NCBI GenBank assembly: GCA_009778785.1
Contig: WRFN01000002.1
Coordinates: 239,063-303,062, forward strand
Reading direction: 5' to 3'
DNA length: 64,000 nt
From: Betaproteobacteria bacterium
GTDB lineage: Bacteria > Pseudomonadota > Gammaproteobacteria > Burkholderiales > Casimicrobiaceae
Shown: positions 17,542-25,793 of the stretch, one piece after another
Layout: each line of letters starts with the position of its first letter
Position numbering within the stretch: the stretch's first letter is position 1
Made by a program: the position numbers and the translations under genes
The notes under the pieces: generated by a model
Told to the model about the DNA's origin: nothing
What the model saw: only the letters and a program-made list of their open reading frames with translations
Database searches by the model: none

Positions 17542-17587
17542 GGTACGGTGCGCCGTGCCTGCATGGGTGGGCGGCAGAATGCCGCCC
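17542..17587. repeat. Double hairpin intergenic repeat
   Basis: Two adjacent hairpins: GGTACGG (17542-17548) with CCGTGCC (17553-17559), and GGGCGGCA-GAA-TGCCGCCC (17569-17587). The second is shared with copies near 46874 and 48027. It lies after feoC and may serve as a terminator, though no T-tract follows. Confidence 0.6.
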
Positions 17588-17658
17588 CTACGGATGTTTT
17601 ATTCTCATTTAATGGCATAATTTCATCGCCCCCCCTTGCATCCCATGGAGAAGGTGTT

Positions 17659-18357
17659 ATGTCCGAAACGCAGCAACGCTCTACTTTCGTCACCGTTCTG
17701 GCGTGGGTGTTCATCATCCTGTCAGGCATTATTGCCATAGTAGGGATTGACGGACTACAAGTAGGCCCATCGGACAGGCAAATCGATATATTTGGTATCT
17801 GGTGCGATATTCAGTCAATCCTTCTGGCTCTTTTGCTGTTCTCAGCCTTCATACTGATCACTTCCATTGGGTTATTCAAACGCTGTAACTGGGCCAGATT
17901 GTGCGCTATAGGCATCATGGTGCTGTTTCTTGTGTACAGCCTTTTTTGGATTGTCGATGTGTTTAGCTCATCGGCTCTTATTTTTCCGTTAGGGATCTTC
18001 TTCTTAATCATCTCCCTCGGATTTTTTGCGTTTTTCAGTTCGGCCATAGGGAAGCTTTTATCCGCGCCAATCGCAGCGGAGTTTGGCAAGGAAAAGAAAC
18101 GCAAAGTGAAAAGCGAAAGAGAACAGCTTGAGGCCTTTCTGGCATGGGTTTTCATCACTTTATCCGGTATTGGTGTTGTCGCAGGGGTTGTCGGGATGGT
18201 CATTAAGGGATTTCCCCTCGTTTTTCCTCTCATTTTTGCCTTTGCGCTGACCCTTTCCATTGGGTTGTTCAAGCGCTGGAACTGGACTCGATTGCTTTTG
18301 GTGAGTTTCTTCGGATTCGTTGTACTTGTGCTTGCCATGCTTGGCGCCAAGTTTTAA
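17659..18357 (+). CDS. Internally duplicated membrane protein of unknown function
   Basis: A 232-residue protein with about five or six membrane helices. It contains two related halves: VLAWVFIILSGIIAIVG (about 11-27) and FLAWVFITLSGIGVVAGVVG (about 158-177), each followed by a segment ending SIGLFKRCNWARL (about 74-86) or SIGLFKRWNWTRL (about 201-213). A basic cytosolic linker (GKEKKRKVKSEREQ) separates the halves. The start is set by GGAGAAGG before ATG. The repeat implies gene duplication and fusion; no function can be assigned. Confidence 0.75.
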   Translation: MSETQQRSTFVTVLAWVFIILSGIIAIVGIDGLQVGPSDRQIDIFGIWCDIQSILLALLLFSAFILITSIGLFKRCNWARLCAIGIMVLFLVYSLFWIVDVFSSSALIFPLGIFFLIISLGFFAFFSSAIGKLLSAPIAAEFGKEKKRKVKSEREQLEAFLAWVFITLSGIGVVAGVVGMVIKGFPLVFPLIFAFALTLSIGLFKRWNWTRLLLVSFFGFVVLVLAMLGAKF

Positions 18358-18424
18358 TTTCTTTCAGTTTTGGAGTAGAAATGAGGCAGAATACGGAAAC
18401 GTTTTTCGACATGAAGGGATGAAC

Positions 18425-19171
18425 ATGATTGTTCTGGTCACGGGCGCCAGCGCCGGGTTCGGTAGGGCGATTGCCCAGCGGTTTGTCCGCGAAGGGCACA
18501 AGGTTGTTGCCGCCGGCAGGCGAGCGAATCGGCTCGAAGTGTTGCGGCAGGAGTCGGACGAGGCGTTGCTGCCGCTGGTGCTCGACGTGCGGCAGCGCAG
18601 CGATGTGGAGAAGGCGCTGTCCGCTTTGCCCGCAGCGTTCGCCGATATCGACGTGCTGGTCAACAATGCCGGGCTGGCGTTGGGGATGGCAGGATTCGAC
18701 AAGGCGTCGGTGGACGATTGGGATCGAATGATCGACACCAACATCAAGGGGCTGGTGTATTGCACGCGCGCGTTGCTCCCTGGCATGGTGGCGCGGCGGC
18801 GCGGGCATGTGATCAACATCGGTTCGACGGCGGGCGAGTGGCCGTATCCGGGCGGAAATGTTTACGGCGCAACCAAGGCGTTTGTTCACCAACTGAGCAA
18901 CAATCTTCGCGCCGATTTGCTGGGAACGCCGGTGCGCGTAACCAATATCGAGCCGGGGCTGTGCGGCGGCACGGAGTTTTCGCAGGTGCGTTTTCACGGC
19001 GACGAAGCTAAGGCGGCGACGGTTTATCAGGGCACGCAACCGCTGACGGCGGATGACATTGCCGAGGCGGTGTTTTGGGCGGCCACCCTGCCCGCGCACG
19101 TCAACGTCAACACGATTCAGTTGATGCCGGTATGTCAATCTTATGGCGCGCTGGCGGTACACCGGCAATGA
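18425..19171 (+). CDS. ydfG: NADP-dependent 3-hydroxy acid dehydrogenase YdfG
   Basis: A 248-residue SDR that matches E. coli YdfG along its length: [61 protein letters not shown] with YGATK, and INPA-type C-terminal [15 protein letters not shown]. YdfG oxidises L-allo-threonine and 3-hydroxy acids and reduces malonic semialdehyde. The start has AAGGGAT upstream. It overlaps the extended trpB frame only if an unsupported early trpB start is used. Confidence 0.93.
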   Translation: MIVLVTGASAGFGRAIAQRFVREGHKVVAAGRRANRLEVLRQESDEALLPLVLDVRQRSDVEKALSALPAAFADIDVLVNNAGLALGMAGFDKASVDDWDRMIDTNIKGLVYCTRALLPGMVARRRGHVINIGSTAGEWPYPGGNVYGATKAFVHQLSNNLRADLLGTPVRVTNIEPGLCGGTEFSQVRFHGDEAKAATVYQGTQPLTADDIAEAVFWAATLPAHVNVNTIQLMPVCQSYGALAVHRQ

Positions 19172-19226
19172 AGTGGTAAACTTCGTGGTTGCCGATGACG
19201 GTTTTCAGAAACTTGACGGGAAAATT

Positions 19227-20480
19227 ATGCCGAATATCTCTCAAATCTTATCTCAGACGCCCCCTGCCGCTGATGGCTTTTTCGGGGAATATGGCGGGCA
19301 GTTCGTGCCCGAAGTGTTGAAACCCGCGCTCGATGAATTGAGCGCCACCTTCGAGCGTTACCGCGCCGATCCCGAATTCATCCGCGAATTCATGTCGCTG
19401 CTGAAGCATTATTCGGGACGACCGACGCCGGTGTTTCATTGCGCGAATTTGAGCCGCTATTTCAGCGGTGCGCAGATTTATCTGAAACGGGAAGACTTGA
19501 ATCATCTCGGCGCGCACAAGATCAACAACACCATCGGCCAGATTTTGCTGGCGAAACGCATGGGCAAAAAGCGCGTGATCGCTGAAACCGGCGCCGGTCA
19601 ACACGGCGTGGCGACGGCGGCAACGGCGGCGCTGATGGGCATGGAGTGCCACATTTACATGGGCGAAGTCGATATCGAACGGCAAAAGCTCAACGTTTTC
19701 CGGATGCAGATGATGGGCGCCGAAGTGGTCTCGGCCAAGAGCGGACAGCGGACGCTGAAAGAAGCCGTCGATGAAGCCATCGCCGATTGGATGGCGCATG
19801 CCGACGATACTTTTTACCTGCTCGGCTCGGCGGTCGGGCCGCATCCCTACCCGCGCATGGTGCGCCATTTCCAATCCATCGTCGGCTGGGAAGCGCGCGA
19901 GCAAATGCTGGAACTGTGCGGCCGCTTGCCGGACTATGCGTTGGCTTGCGTCGGCGGCGGCTCCAACGCCATCGGCTTGTTCGCGGGCTTTCTCGACGAT
20001 GCGTCGGTGCGCCTGATCGGCGTTGAACCGTCCGGTCGCGGTCTGGCGTCGGGCGAACACGCCGCCACGCTGACGCTCGGCAAGCCCGGCGTGCTGCATG
20101 GTTTCCGCTCGTATCTGTTGCAGGATAGCGAAGGCAACGTCGAGCCGGTGTATTCGGTTTCGGCGGGGCTGGATTATCCGGGTGTCGGCCCCGAACACAG
20201 CGCGCTGAAAGATAGCGGTCGGGCGCGTTACGTGCACGCCAGCGATCAAGAAGCGTTGAACGCTTTTTTCACGCTGTCGAAACTGGAAGGCATCATTCCG
20301 GCGCTCGAATCGTCACATGCTTTGGCGCACGCCATCAAACTGGCGCCGACCTTGCCGCGCGATCAAATCGTGCTGGTCAACCTCTCCGGACGCGGCGACA
20401 AAGATGTCGCGCAAATCGAGGAAATGGTGGAACGCGGCGAAGTGAAACCGCCGGTGTTGGGGCCTGTCGTGGCAGATTGA
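19227..20480 (+). CDS. trpB: Tryptophan synthase beta chain
   Basis: A 417-residue PLP enzyme that condenses indole and serine. The PLP lysine is Lys98 in [21 protein letters not shown] and the phosphate loop GGGSNAIG are present, with a C-terminal [11 protein letters not shown]. It is the ordinary TrpB1 type. The unusual point is context: no trpA, trpF or truA adjoins it, only ydfG upstream and a restriction-modification gene downstream. Either trpA is elsewhere or this is an extra copy. Confidence 0.95.
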   Translation: MPNISQILSQTPPAADGFFGEYGGQFVPEVLKPALDELSATFERYRADPEFIREFMSLLKHYSGRPTPVFHCANLSRYFSGAQIYLKREDLNHLGAHKINNTIGQILLAKRMGKKRVIAETGAGQHGVATAATAALMGMECHIYMGEVDIERQKLNVFRMQMMGAEVVSAKSGQRTLKEAVDEAIADWMAHADDTFYLLGSAVGPHPYPRMVRHFQSIVGWEAREQMLELCGRLPDYALACVGGGSNAIGLFAGFLDDASVRLIGVEPSGRGLASGEHAATLTLGKPGVLHGFRSYLLQDSEGNVEPVYSVSAGLDYPGVGPEHSALKDSGRARYVHASDQEALNAFFTLSKLEGIIPALESSHALAHAIKLAPTLPRDQIVLVNLSGRGDKDVAQIEEMVERGEVKPPVLGPVVAD

Positions 20481-20497
20481 GATCCTGTGGATCTGTA

Positions 20498-20530
20498 GGG
20501 TGGGCAAAAGCGCGTAGCGCTGTACCCACC
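20498..20530. repeat. Hairpin repeat GGTGGG...CCCACC between trpB and the R-M gene
   Basis: GGTGGG (20499-20504) and CCCACC (20525-20530) enclose an inner AGCGC/GCGCT stem. It resembles a common dispersed intergenic repeat and lies 18 bases after trpB, ending 22 bases before the next start codon. A related unit is at 39112. Confidence 0.6.
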
Positions 20531-20552
20531 ATGTACAACCAAGCTCTTGAAA

Positions 20553-23500
20553 ATGCCTGATACAGCGACACTTGCCGCCCTGAAAAAATTTGCCGCCGCT
20601 GTAACGGTGAAGATGAGCGCGCTGATTCAAGGCGAGCCGGAAGATCAATTACGCGGACCGTTTGAAGTTTGCATGAAAGAAATCGGCGCGGCGCTGGATT
20701 TTGATGTGAACTGCGTTGGCGAAATCCTTCTTGCCGAACGATTGGGAAAGCCGGACTACGCCGTTCTCAGAGGGAATCTTCTGACCGGATATGTGGAATT
20801 GAAAGCCGTTGGCGTTGGAGCGAATACGACGCGTTTCAAAGGACACAACGCACAACAAGCCAAGCGTTTTGCCGCCATCCCTAATTTGCTTTATTGCGAC
20901 GGTAACGAGTGGGGCTTATACCGTAATGGAGAGCTTGTTCGCCCTGTCGTTCGACTGTCCGGCGACGTGGGTTCTGCCGGTAAAAGGGCTGTAACAGAAG
21001 AAGACGCCGCTGCTGTTTGTCCCTTGCTGACGGATTTTCTCTCTTGGCAGCCCATTGTTCCGAAAAACATCAAGGAACTGGCAGAATTGCTTGCTCCACT
21101 GTGCAGAATGTTGCGCGATGGTGTTGCGGATGCGCTGAAAGACCCGGATTCGTCATTGGTACAACTAGCCAAAGATTGGCGACAACTGCTGTTTCCCGAC
21201 GCGAGCGACGAACAATTCGCCGATGCTTACGCGCAAACGGTCACCTTTGCGCTGCTGCTTGCCAGAAGCGAGAACGACGAGCCGCTGGAACTGGCAAGCG
21301 CTCAAAAGGCTCTGGCGGTCGATCACAGCTTGTTGTCCCGTGCTCTGCAAGTGCTAACCGATTCCAGCGCGCAGACGGAAATTTCTGCCCCTTTGAATCT
21401 TCTGGTTCGAGTAATAGACATTGTGCCTTCGGCCTCGTTAAAGGATGCTGATAACAAGAGAGACCCGTGGCTTTTCTTTTACGAAGACTTCTTGGCGGCC
21501 TACGATCCCATCTTACGCAAGGACGCGGGGGCATACTACACGCCGATAGAAGTTGTTCGCGCCCAAGTTCGGCTGGTGGACGACCTGCTGACGAACAAGC
21601 TGGGCAAGGCTTTGGGATTTGCCAGCTCCGACGTTATCACGTTGGATCCTGCCGCCGGTACAGGCACCTATTTGCTTGGCGTCATTCATCACGCCTTGAG
21701 CAAAGTAGAAACACAGCAAGGCGCAGGAGCAGTGTCGGGTCAGGCGTCGGCTCTCGCCAACAACCTCTACGGTTTTGAAATCATGGTGGGGCCTTTTGCC
21801 GTGAGCGAACTTCGCGTCAGCCGCGCTTTGGCCGACAGAGGAGCAACGCTGCCTTCCGGCGGAAGCCACGTTTACTTGACCGATACGCTGGAAAGCCCCA
21901 ACACGACACCGCCGACTCTGCCTCTGATTCTGAAACCCATTGCCGATCAACACGCCAAAGCTCTAAAAGTCAAAGCCGAAGTGCCTGTAATTGTCTGCCT
22001 TGGCAACCCGCCTTATGATCGGCACGAAGCCGCTGATACAAGCAACAAGGCGCGAACGGGGCATTGGGTGCGCTGGGGCGAAAAAAATACTGCAATCCCG
22101 CCCATCTTGTCCGACTTCATCGAACCTGTGAAATTGTCGGGACAAGGCGGTCAGTTGAAAAACCTCTACAACCTGTATGTTTATTTCTGGCGCTGGGCCT
22201 TGTGGAAAGTCTTTGAATCCAAGGATTCCACCGGGCCGGGCGTGACGAGTTTTATTACCGCGTCCAGCTACCTGGAGGGCGACGCCTTCTGCGGGATGCG
22301 CGAACACATGCGTCAGGTTTGTGACGAAATCTGGATTCTTGATCTGGGTGGCGAAGGTCGGGGAACGCGCAAGAGCGAAAACGTCTTCGCCATTCAAACA
22401 CCTGTTGCAATTGCCGTAGCTGTCCGCTACAAAAAGACCAACAAGAACCAACCGGCCAAGATACATTACGCTTCGATTTCGGAAGGCACACGCGAGGAAA
22501 AACTGCAAGCGCTGGATGGCGTTGTCGGCTTTGCTTCTCTGGCGTGGCAGGATTGCCCCGACGAATGGCAAGCGCCTTTCCGGCCAGCCGGGACCGGGAG
22601 ATATTTCGATTGGCCGCTGCTGACTGACCTCATGCCCTGGAATCAAAGCGGGGTCAAAGCCGGGCGAACCTGGGTGATCGCCCCCAGCGCCAGCGAACTT
22701 GAAACGCGTTGGGCCGCTCTGTGCCATGCCGACAAGCACAAGCGAGCCGTGTTGTTCAAGGATTCGCCCACAGGCCAAAAGGCAACGAATACGCCCATTC
22801 AACTTCCGCCGGGGAACGAGAAGTTACAAGCGCTTGCCGAGATCCCCCGAAACGCGCCGCTGCCAAGTGTTGTGCGGTACGCCTTTCGGTCATTCGACCG
22901 GCAATATATTTTTGCCGATGCCCGCATGCTGGACAGGCCGGGCCCGTCACTTTGGGCTGCTCACAGCGAAGGGCAAGTGTATCTGACAAGCATTTTCTCA
23001 CAATCCCTGGAAACGGGGCCGGCTGTAACTGCTTGCGCGTTCCTGCCCGATCTTCACCACTTTTCAGGGCGCGGGGCCAAGGATATTGTGCCGCTGTACC
23101 GCGATGCAGATGGCAAGGAACCCAACATCCTGCCAAGTCTGCTGGAGGCGTTGGCAAAAACCTATGACCGGAAAGTGGCCGCTGAAAAATTCTTTTCTTA
23201 CGTTTACGGCGTATTGGCGCACCCCGCCTTTACGGAACGATTCGCCGAAGAACTAAGTTCCCGCGAGCTTCGCGTGCCGTTGACTAAAGACGCCGCCCTG
23301 TTCGACCAAGCGGCGAAAGCGGGAGAAAAATTATTGTGGTTGCACACCTTTGGTCAGCGCTTTGTCCCCAAGGGCAAACACATCGGGCAAATCCCCACAG
23401 GCGCGGCAAAATGTAAAAAAGCCGTGTCGCAAAAAGCAGAGGAATACCCGGACAAATACGAATACGATGGGGTAGCGCAAACATTGCATGTTGGATCAGG

Positions 23501-23843
23501 CGAGTTCTCTCCTGTATCGCGGGATGTTTATGAGTTTGAGGTTTCGGGGTTGAAGGTCGTGCAATCTTGGCTTGGGTATCGGATGAAGAAGCCCAAGGGC
23601 AAAAAATCTTCACCCCTGGACGAGATCACGGCAGCAACGCTGGGCGGCTGGCCAAGCGAATTCACCACCGAACTTCTTGAACTGCTATGGGTACTGGAAG
23701 CCACGCTTGCCGAGTACCCTGCCATGTCCGCCCTGCTATCAAACATCACGTCTGGCTCATGCTTTACTGCAAATGAATTGCCGAGCACTCCGGACGCCGC
23801 TCGCAAGAAACCAAGTCGATCATCGAATGAATCGCTGTTTTGA
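20553..23843 (+). CDS. Single-chain restriction-modification enzyme (PD-ExK nuclease fused to N6-adenine methylase)
   Basis: A 1096-residue protein. Near the N-terminus GKPDYAVLRGNLLTGYVELKA contains PD (67-68) and ExK (Glu82-Lys84), a PD-(D/E)xK nuclease signature. The methylase core follows: GAYYTP (327-331), motif I DPAAGTGT (365-372) and motif IV NPPY (485-488), giving N6-adenine specificity. The remaining 550 residues would hold the target-recognition region, as in type ISP/IIG enzymes. No helicase motifs are seen between nuclease and methylase, unlike LlaBIII-type ISP enzymes. It stands alone, with a hairpin repeat before it. The start is ATG at 20553; a TTG 6 bases earlier is less likely. 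Confidence 0.85.
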   Translation: MPDTATLAALKKFAAAVTVKMSALIQGEPEDQLRGPFEVCMKEIGAALDFDVNCVGEILLAERLGKPDYAVLRGNLLTGYVELKAVGVGANTTRFKGHNAQQAKRFAAIPNLLYCDGNEWGLYRNGELVRPVVRLSGDVGSAGKRAVTEEDAAAVCPLLTDFLSWQPIVPKNIKELAELLAPLCRMLRDGVADALKDPDSSLVQLAKDWRQLLFPDASDEQFADAYAQTVTFALLLARSENDEPLELASAQKALAVDHSLLSRALQVLTDSSAQTEISAPLNLLVRVIDIVPSASLKDADNKRDPWLFFYEDFLAAYDPILRKDAGAYYTPIEVVRAQVRLVDDLLTNKLGKALGFASSDVITLDPAAGTGTYLLGVIHHALSKVETQQGAGAVSGQASALANNLYGFEIMVGPFAVSELRVSRALADRGATLPSGGSHVYLTDTLESPNTTPPTLPLILKPIADQHAKALKVKAEVPVIVCLGNPPYDRHEAADTSNKARTGHWVRWGEKNTAIPPILSDFIEPVKLSGQGGQLKNLYNLYVYFWRWALWKVFESKDSTGPGVTSFITASSYLEGDAFCGMREHMRQVCDEIWILDLGGEGRGTRKSENVFAIQTPVAIAVAVRYKKTNKNQPAKIHYASISEGTREEKLQALDGVVGFASLAWQDCPDEWQAPFRPAGTGRYFDWPLLTDLMPWNQSGVKAGRTWVIAPSASELETRWAALCHADKHKRAVLFKDSPTGQKATNTPIQLPPGNEKLQALAEIPRNAPLPSVVRYAFRSFDRQYIFADARMLDRPGPSLWAAHSEGQVYLTSIFSQSLETGPAVTACAFLPDLHHFSGRGAKDIVPLYRDADGKEPNILPSLLEALAKTYDRKVAAEKFFSYVYGVLAHPAFTERFAEELSSRELRVPLTKDAALFDQAAKAGEKLLWLHTFGQRFVPKGKHIGQIPTGAAKCKKAVSQKAEEYPDKYEYDGVAQTLHVGSGEFSPVSRDVYEFEVSGLKVVQSWLGYRMKKPKGKKSSPLDEITAATLGGWPSEFTTELLELLWVLEATLAEYPAMSALLSNITSGSCFTANELPSTPDAARKKPSRSSNESLF

Positions 23844-23965
23844 TCGTAATAGGGAAAAGCGGCAAAACTGCACCTCTACGGTTTTTCGCTCACTCAAGTA
23901 AGCTGTACACGGATACCGATAACGACGCCAAAACCATTACCTGCTTCGAAGAAGATCAAATATGA
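23840..23965 (+). CDS. Possible 41-residue ORF overlapping the R-M stop
   Basis: A TTG codon overlapping the R-M stop (TTGA) opens a frame for 41 residues, with GKSGKTAPL near the start and YTDTDNDAKTITCFEEDQ near the end. It has a protein-like composition, but no family is recognised and a TTG start is weak. It may be a gene remnant. The rest of 23966-24051 holds nothing recognisable. Confidence 0.22.
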   Translation: MIVIGKSGKTAPLRFFAHSSKLYTDTDNDAKTITCFEEDQI

Positions 23966-24051
23966 AATCTACCTAGGGTGCTCAGAAAATAAATTGCAAG
24001 ATAAGCGTAGCACGAATAGTACGCAAGCGGTGTCCACAAATTCCGCTGTAC

Positions 24052-24822
24052 TCACCCCTTCCCCGCCTTGGTCGCCTTCTCCTTTTTCAACGTCGCAAAT
24101 TCTTGCGGTTCCCATTCGCGCAGCGCAAAGAAGAAGCCGACGCCGTGTCGTTCGTTGAGCGGCGCGGCAAGGCTTTCTTCGTGTAAATCGGCGAACGTTT
24201 TTCGCAGCCGCTTCAACTGTGATTGAAATTGTATGTTGGCGGCGGGGGTGAGCATGGCGTGGGTGAAAGCGGAGATTTCGTAAGGCGCTTTGAAGGAGCT
24301 TTGCAGAAAATCGCGCAAGCCTTGTTGCTGAAAGAAGCGACTGATCGGGCCGTTTTCCTGCCAGGCGAAATCACGCGCGATGCGTAATCGCACGCGGTTC
24401 TGCGGCAGAAAATCAATCAGGCGCAAACGGTCGAGCATGACCAGATATTTGATGCACTGCGTTTCTTTGATGTCGTATTTGGCAACGATGTCGGCAAGCG
24501 CCCAGTGGTTCATCACGCACGCGGCAATCAGAAAAAGGCGGGAGTCGGCCATCAGCGCTTTTTCCTGTTCCAGCGTCAGCGAGCGCAACGGCGGCTCGTA
24601 GGTCGCGGCTTCCTGCATCAGTTCGGCAAGGGTGAGGCCGAGCAAATCGGCGATGGCGGCGAGTTGTTCCAGTGAAATGCGGCGCAGAGAAAACCAGCGC
24701 TTGACGCTGGCCTCGGAAGTTTCCAGCAGTTGGGCAATATCGCGGTAGGTCAGGTTGCGCGCTTTCAACTCGCGTTTGATCGTGAGAAAGAGATGCGCGA
24801 TTTGGGTGGTTCCGCCGTCCAT
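24052..24822 (-). CDS. XRE-family transcriptional regulator
   Basis: A 256-residue protein. The N-terminal helix-turn-helix (about residues 20-65: LTYRDIAQLLETSEASVKRWFSLRRISLEQLAAIADLLGLTLAELM) is XRE/Cro-like. The C-terminal 190 residues are mostly helical, with DRLRLIDFLPQNRVRLRI suggesting a second winged-helix-like region, and a lysine-rich tail. A palindrome overlapping its own promoter suggests autoregulation. It is divergent from the ceramidase-like gene, which it may also control. Confidence 0.82.
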   Translation of the reverse strand: MDGGTTQIAHLFLTIKRELKARNLTYRDIAQLLETSEASVKRWFSLRRISLEQLAAIADLLGLTLAELMQEAATYEPPLRSLTLEQEKALMADSRLFLIAACVMNHWALADIVAKYDIKETQCIKYLVMLDRLRLIDFLPQNRVRLRIARDFAWQENGPISRFFQQQGLRDFLQSSFKAPYEISAFTHAMLTPAANIQFQSQLKRLRKTFADLHEESLAAPLNERHGVGFFFALREWEPQEFATLKKEKATKAGKG

Positions 24823-24850
24823 GAGTGCCCTCCCGAAAAAGTATCGTTTA

Positions 24851-24872
24851 ATAATGCTTTATCGGCATTATA
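24851..24872 (-). promoter_or_regulatory. Palindromic operator overlapping a -10 element of the XRE gene
   Basis: ATAATGC (24851-24857) and GCATTAT (24865-24871) form a perfect 7-bp inverted repeat with a 7-base spacer. On the minus strand the outer arm is part of TATAAT (24867-24872), a perfect -10 sequence about 45 bases before the regulator start. No good -35 was found. This suggests an autorepressor site. Confidence 0.5.
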
Positions 24873-24972
24873 TTGCAGCTTCGCCTTTTTTTGTTTCAAA
24901 AAAAGCGCCTTTCCATCAATCTGTCGGCGTGGCGGTCAAATCCGCTGAATTCAACAACTGATGGAGGGTGTC

Positions 24973-25788
24973 ATGTCTTCTGCTTTTTCTTTTTCTAACC
25001 GGAAGCCGCGGTCGAAAATTTCGGAATGGCTCTTCTGGGCGCCGCCGCTGTTGGTGGTGGCCATGATGGTTGCGCTTTATTTTTACGGGCCGATCAGTCA
25101 ACCGCTGTCGTATCACCATTTTGCCGACCAGCGCACGATAGACGGCGTGCCGCATGCGGCGGATGTGTGGTCGAACCTGGGCTTTGCGCTTGTGGGTTTG
25201 TGGGGTTTGATCCGGTTGTTTCCGAAGCGCCATTTGCCGCAACTTCATCAAGGCTGGCCGGGGTACGCGCTCTTTTTGATCGCGTTGATCGCCACCGCCG
25301 CCGGCTCGTCGTTTTACCATTGGGCGCCGGACAATTTCCGGTTGATATGGGATCGTTTGCCGATTGCGTTGGCGTGCGCCGGATTGCTGGCCGCCGTGCA
25401 TTGCGAAACCCGTCGCACCGGCGAAGGCTGGACGGCGGCGGCAGCGTTGGGTCTCATTGCCGTCGCCTCTGTCGGCTGGTGGTACGTGAGCGACCAACTC
25501 GGCCAAGACGATTTGCGGCCTTACATTCTTTTGCAGTGTTTGCCGCTGGTGTTGATTCCGCTATGGCAAAGCGCGTACCGCGCGCCGACGGCCGACCGTA
25601 AAGCGTTTTTGCTGGCCATCGGTTGTTATGTGCTGGCGAAGGCGGCGGAACTCGGCGACCATGCGTTGTTCGATGTGCTGCAAGTAGTCAGCGGGCACAC
25701 ACTGAAACATCTGTTCGCCACGCTGGCGTCGGCAATCATCGTTTGGCGGTTGACGCAACGGGTGAGCGTGAAAAAAACGCAGCGATGA
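24973..25788 (+). CDS. Ceramidase-like (CREST superfamily) membrane protein
   Basis: A 271-residue protein with about seven membrane helices. GSSFYHWAPD gives the Ser112-x3-His116 motif, Asp127 follows in LIWDRLP, and a C-terminal HTLKH pair of histidines lies in the last helices. This Ser/His/Asp/HxxxH set is the CREST (alkaline ceramidase, PAQR, Per1) pattern of membrane metal hydrolases. Start chosen at MSSAF after GGAGG. The true lipid substrate is unknown. It is divergent from an XRE regulator. Confidence 0.75.
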   Translation: MSSAFSFSNRKPRSKISEWLFWAPPLLVVAMMVALYFYGPISQPLSYHHFADQRTIDGVPHAADVWSNLGFALVGLWGLIRLFPKRHLPQLHQGWPGYALFLIALIATAAGSSFYHWAPDNFRLIWDRLPIALACAGLLAAVHCETRRTGEGWTAAAALGLIAVASVGWWYVSDQLGQDDLRPYILLQCLPLVLIPLWQSAYRAPTADRKAFLLAIGCYVLAKAAELGDHALFDVLQVVSGHTLKHLFATLASAIIVWRLTQRVSVKKTQR

Positions 25789-25793
25789 ACGCG

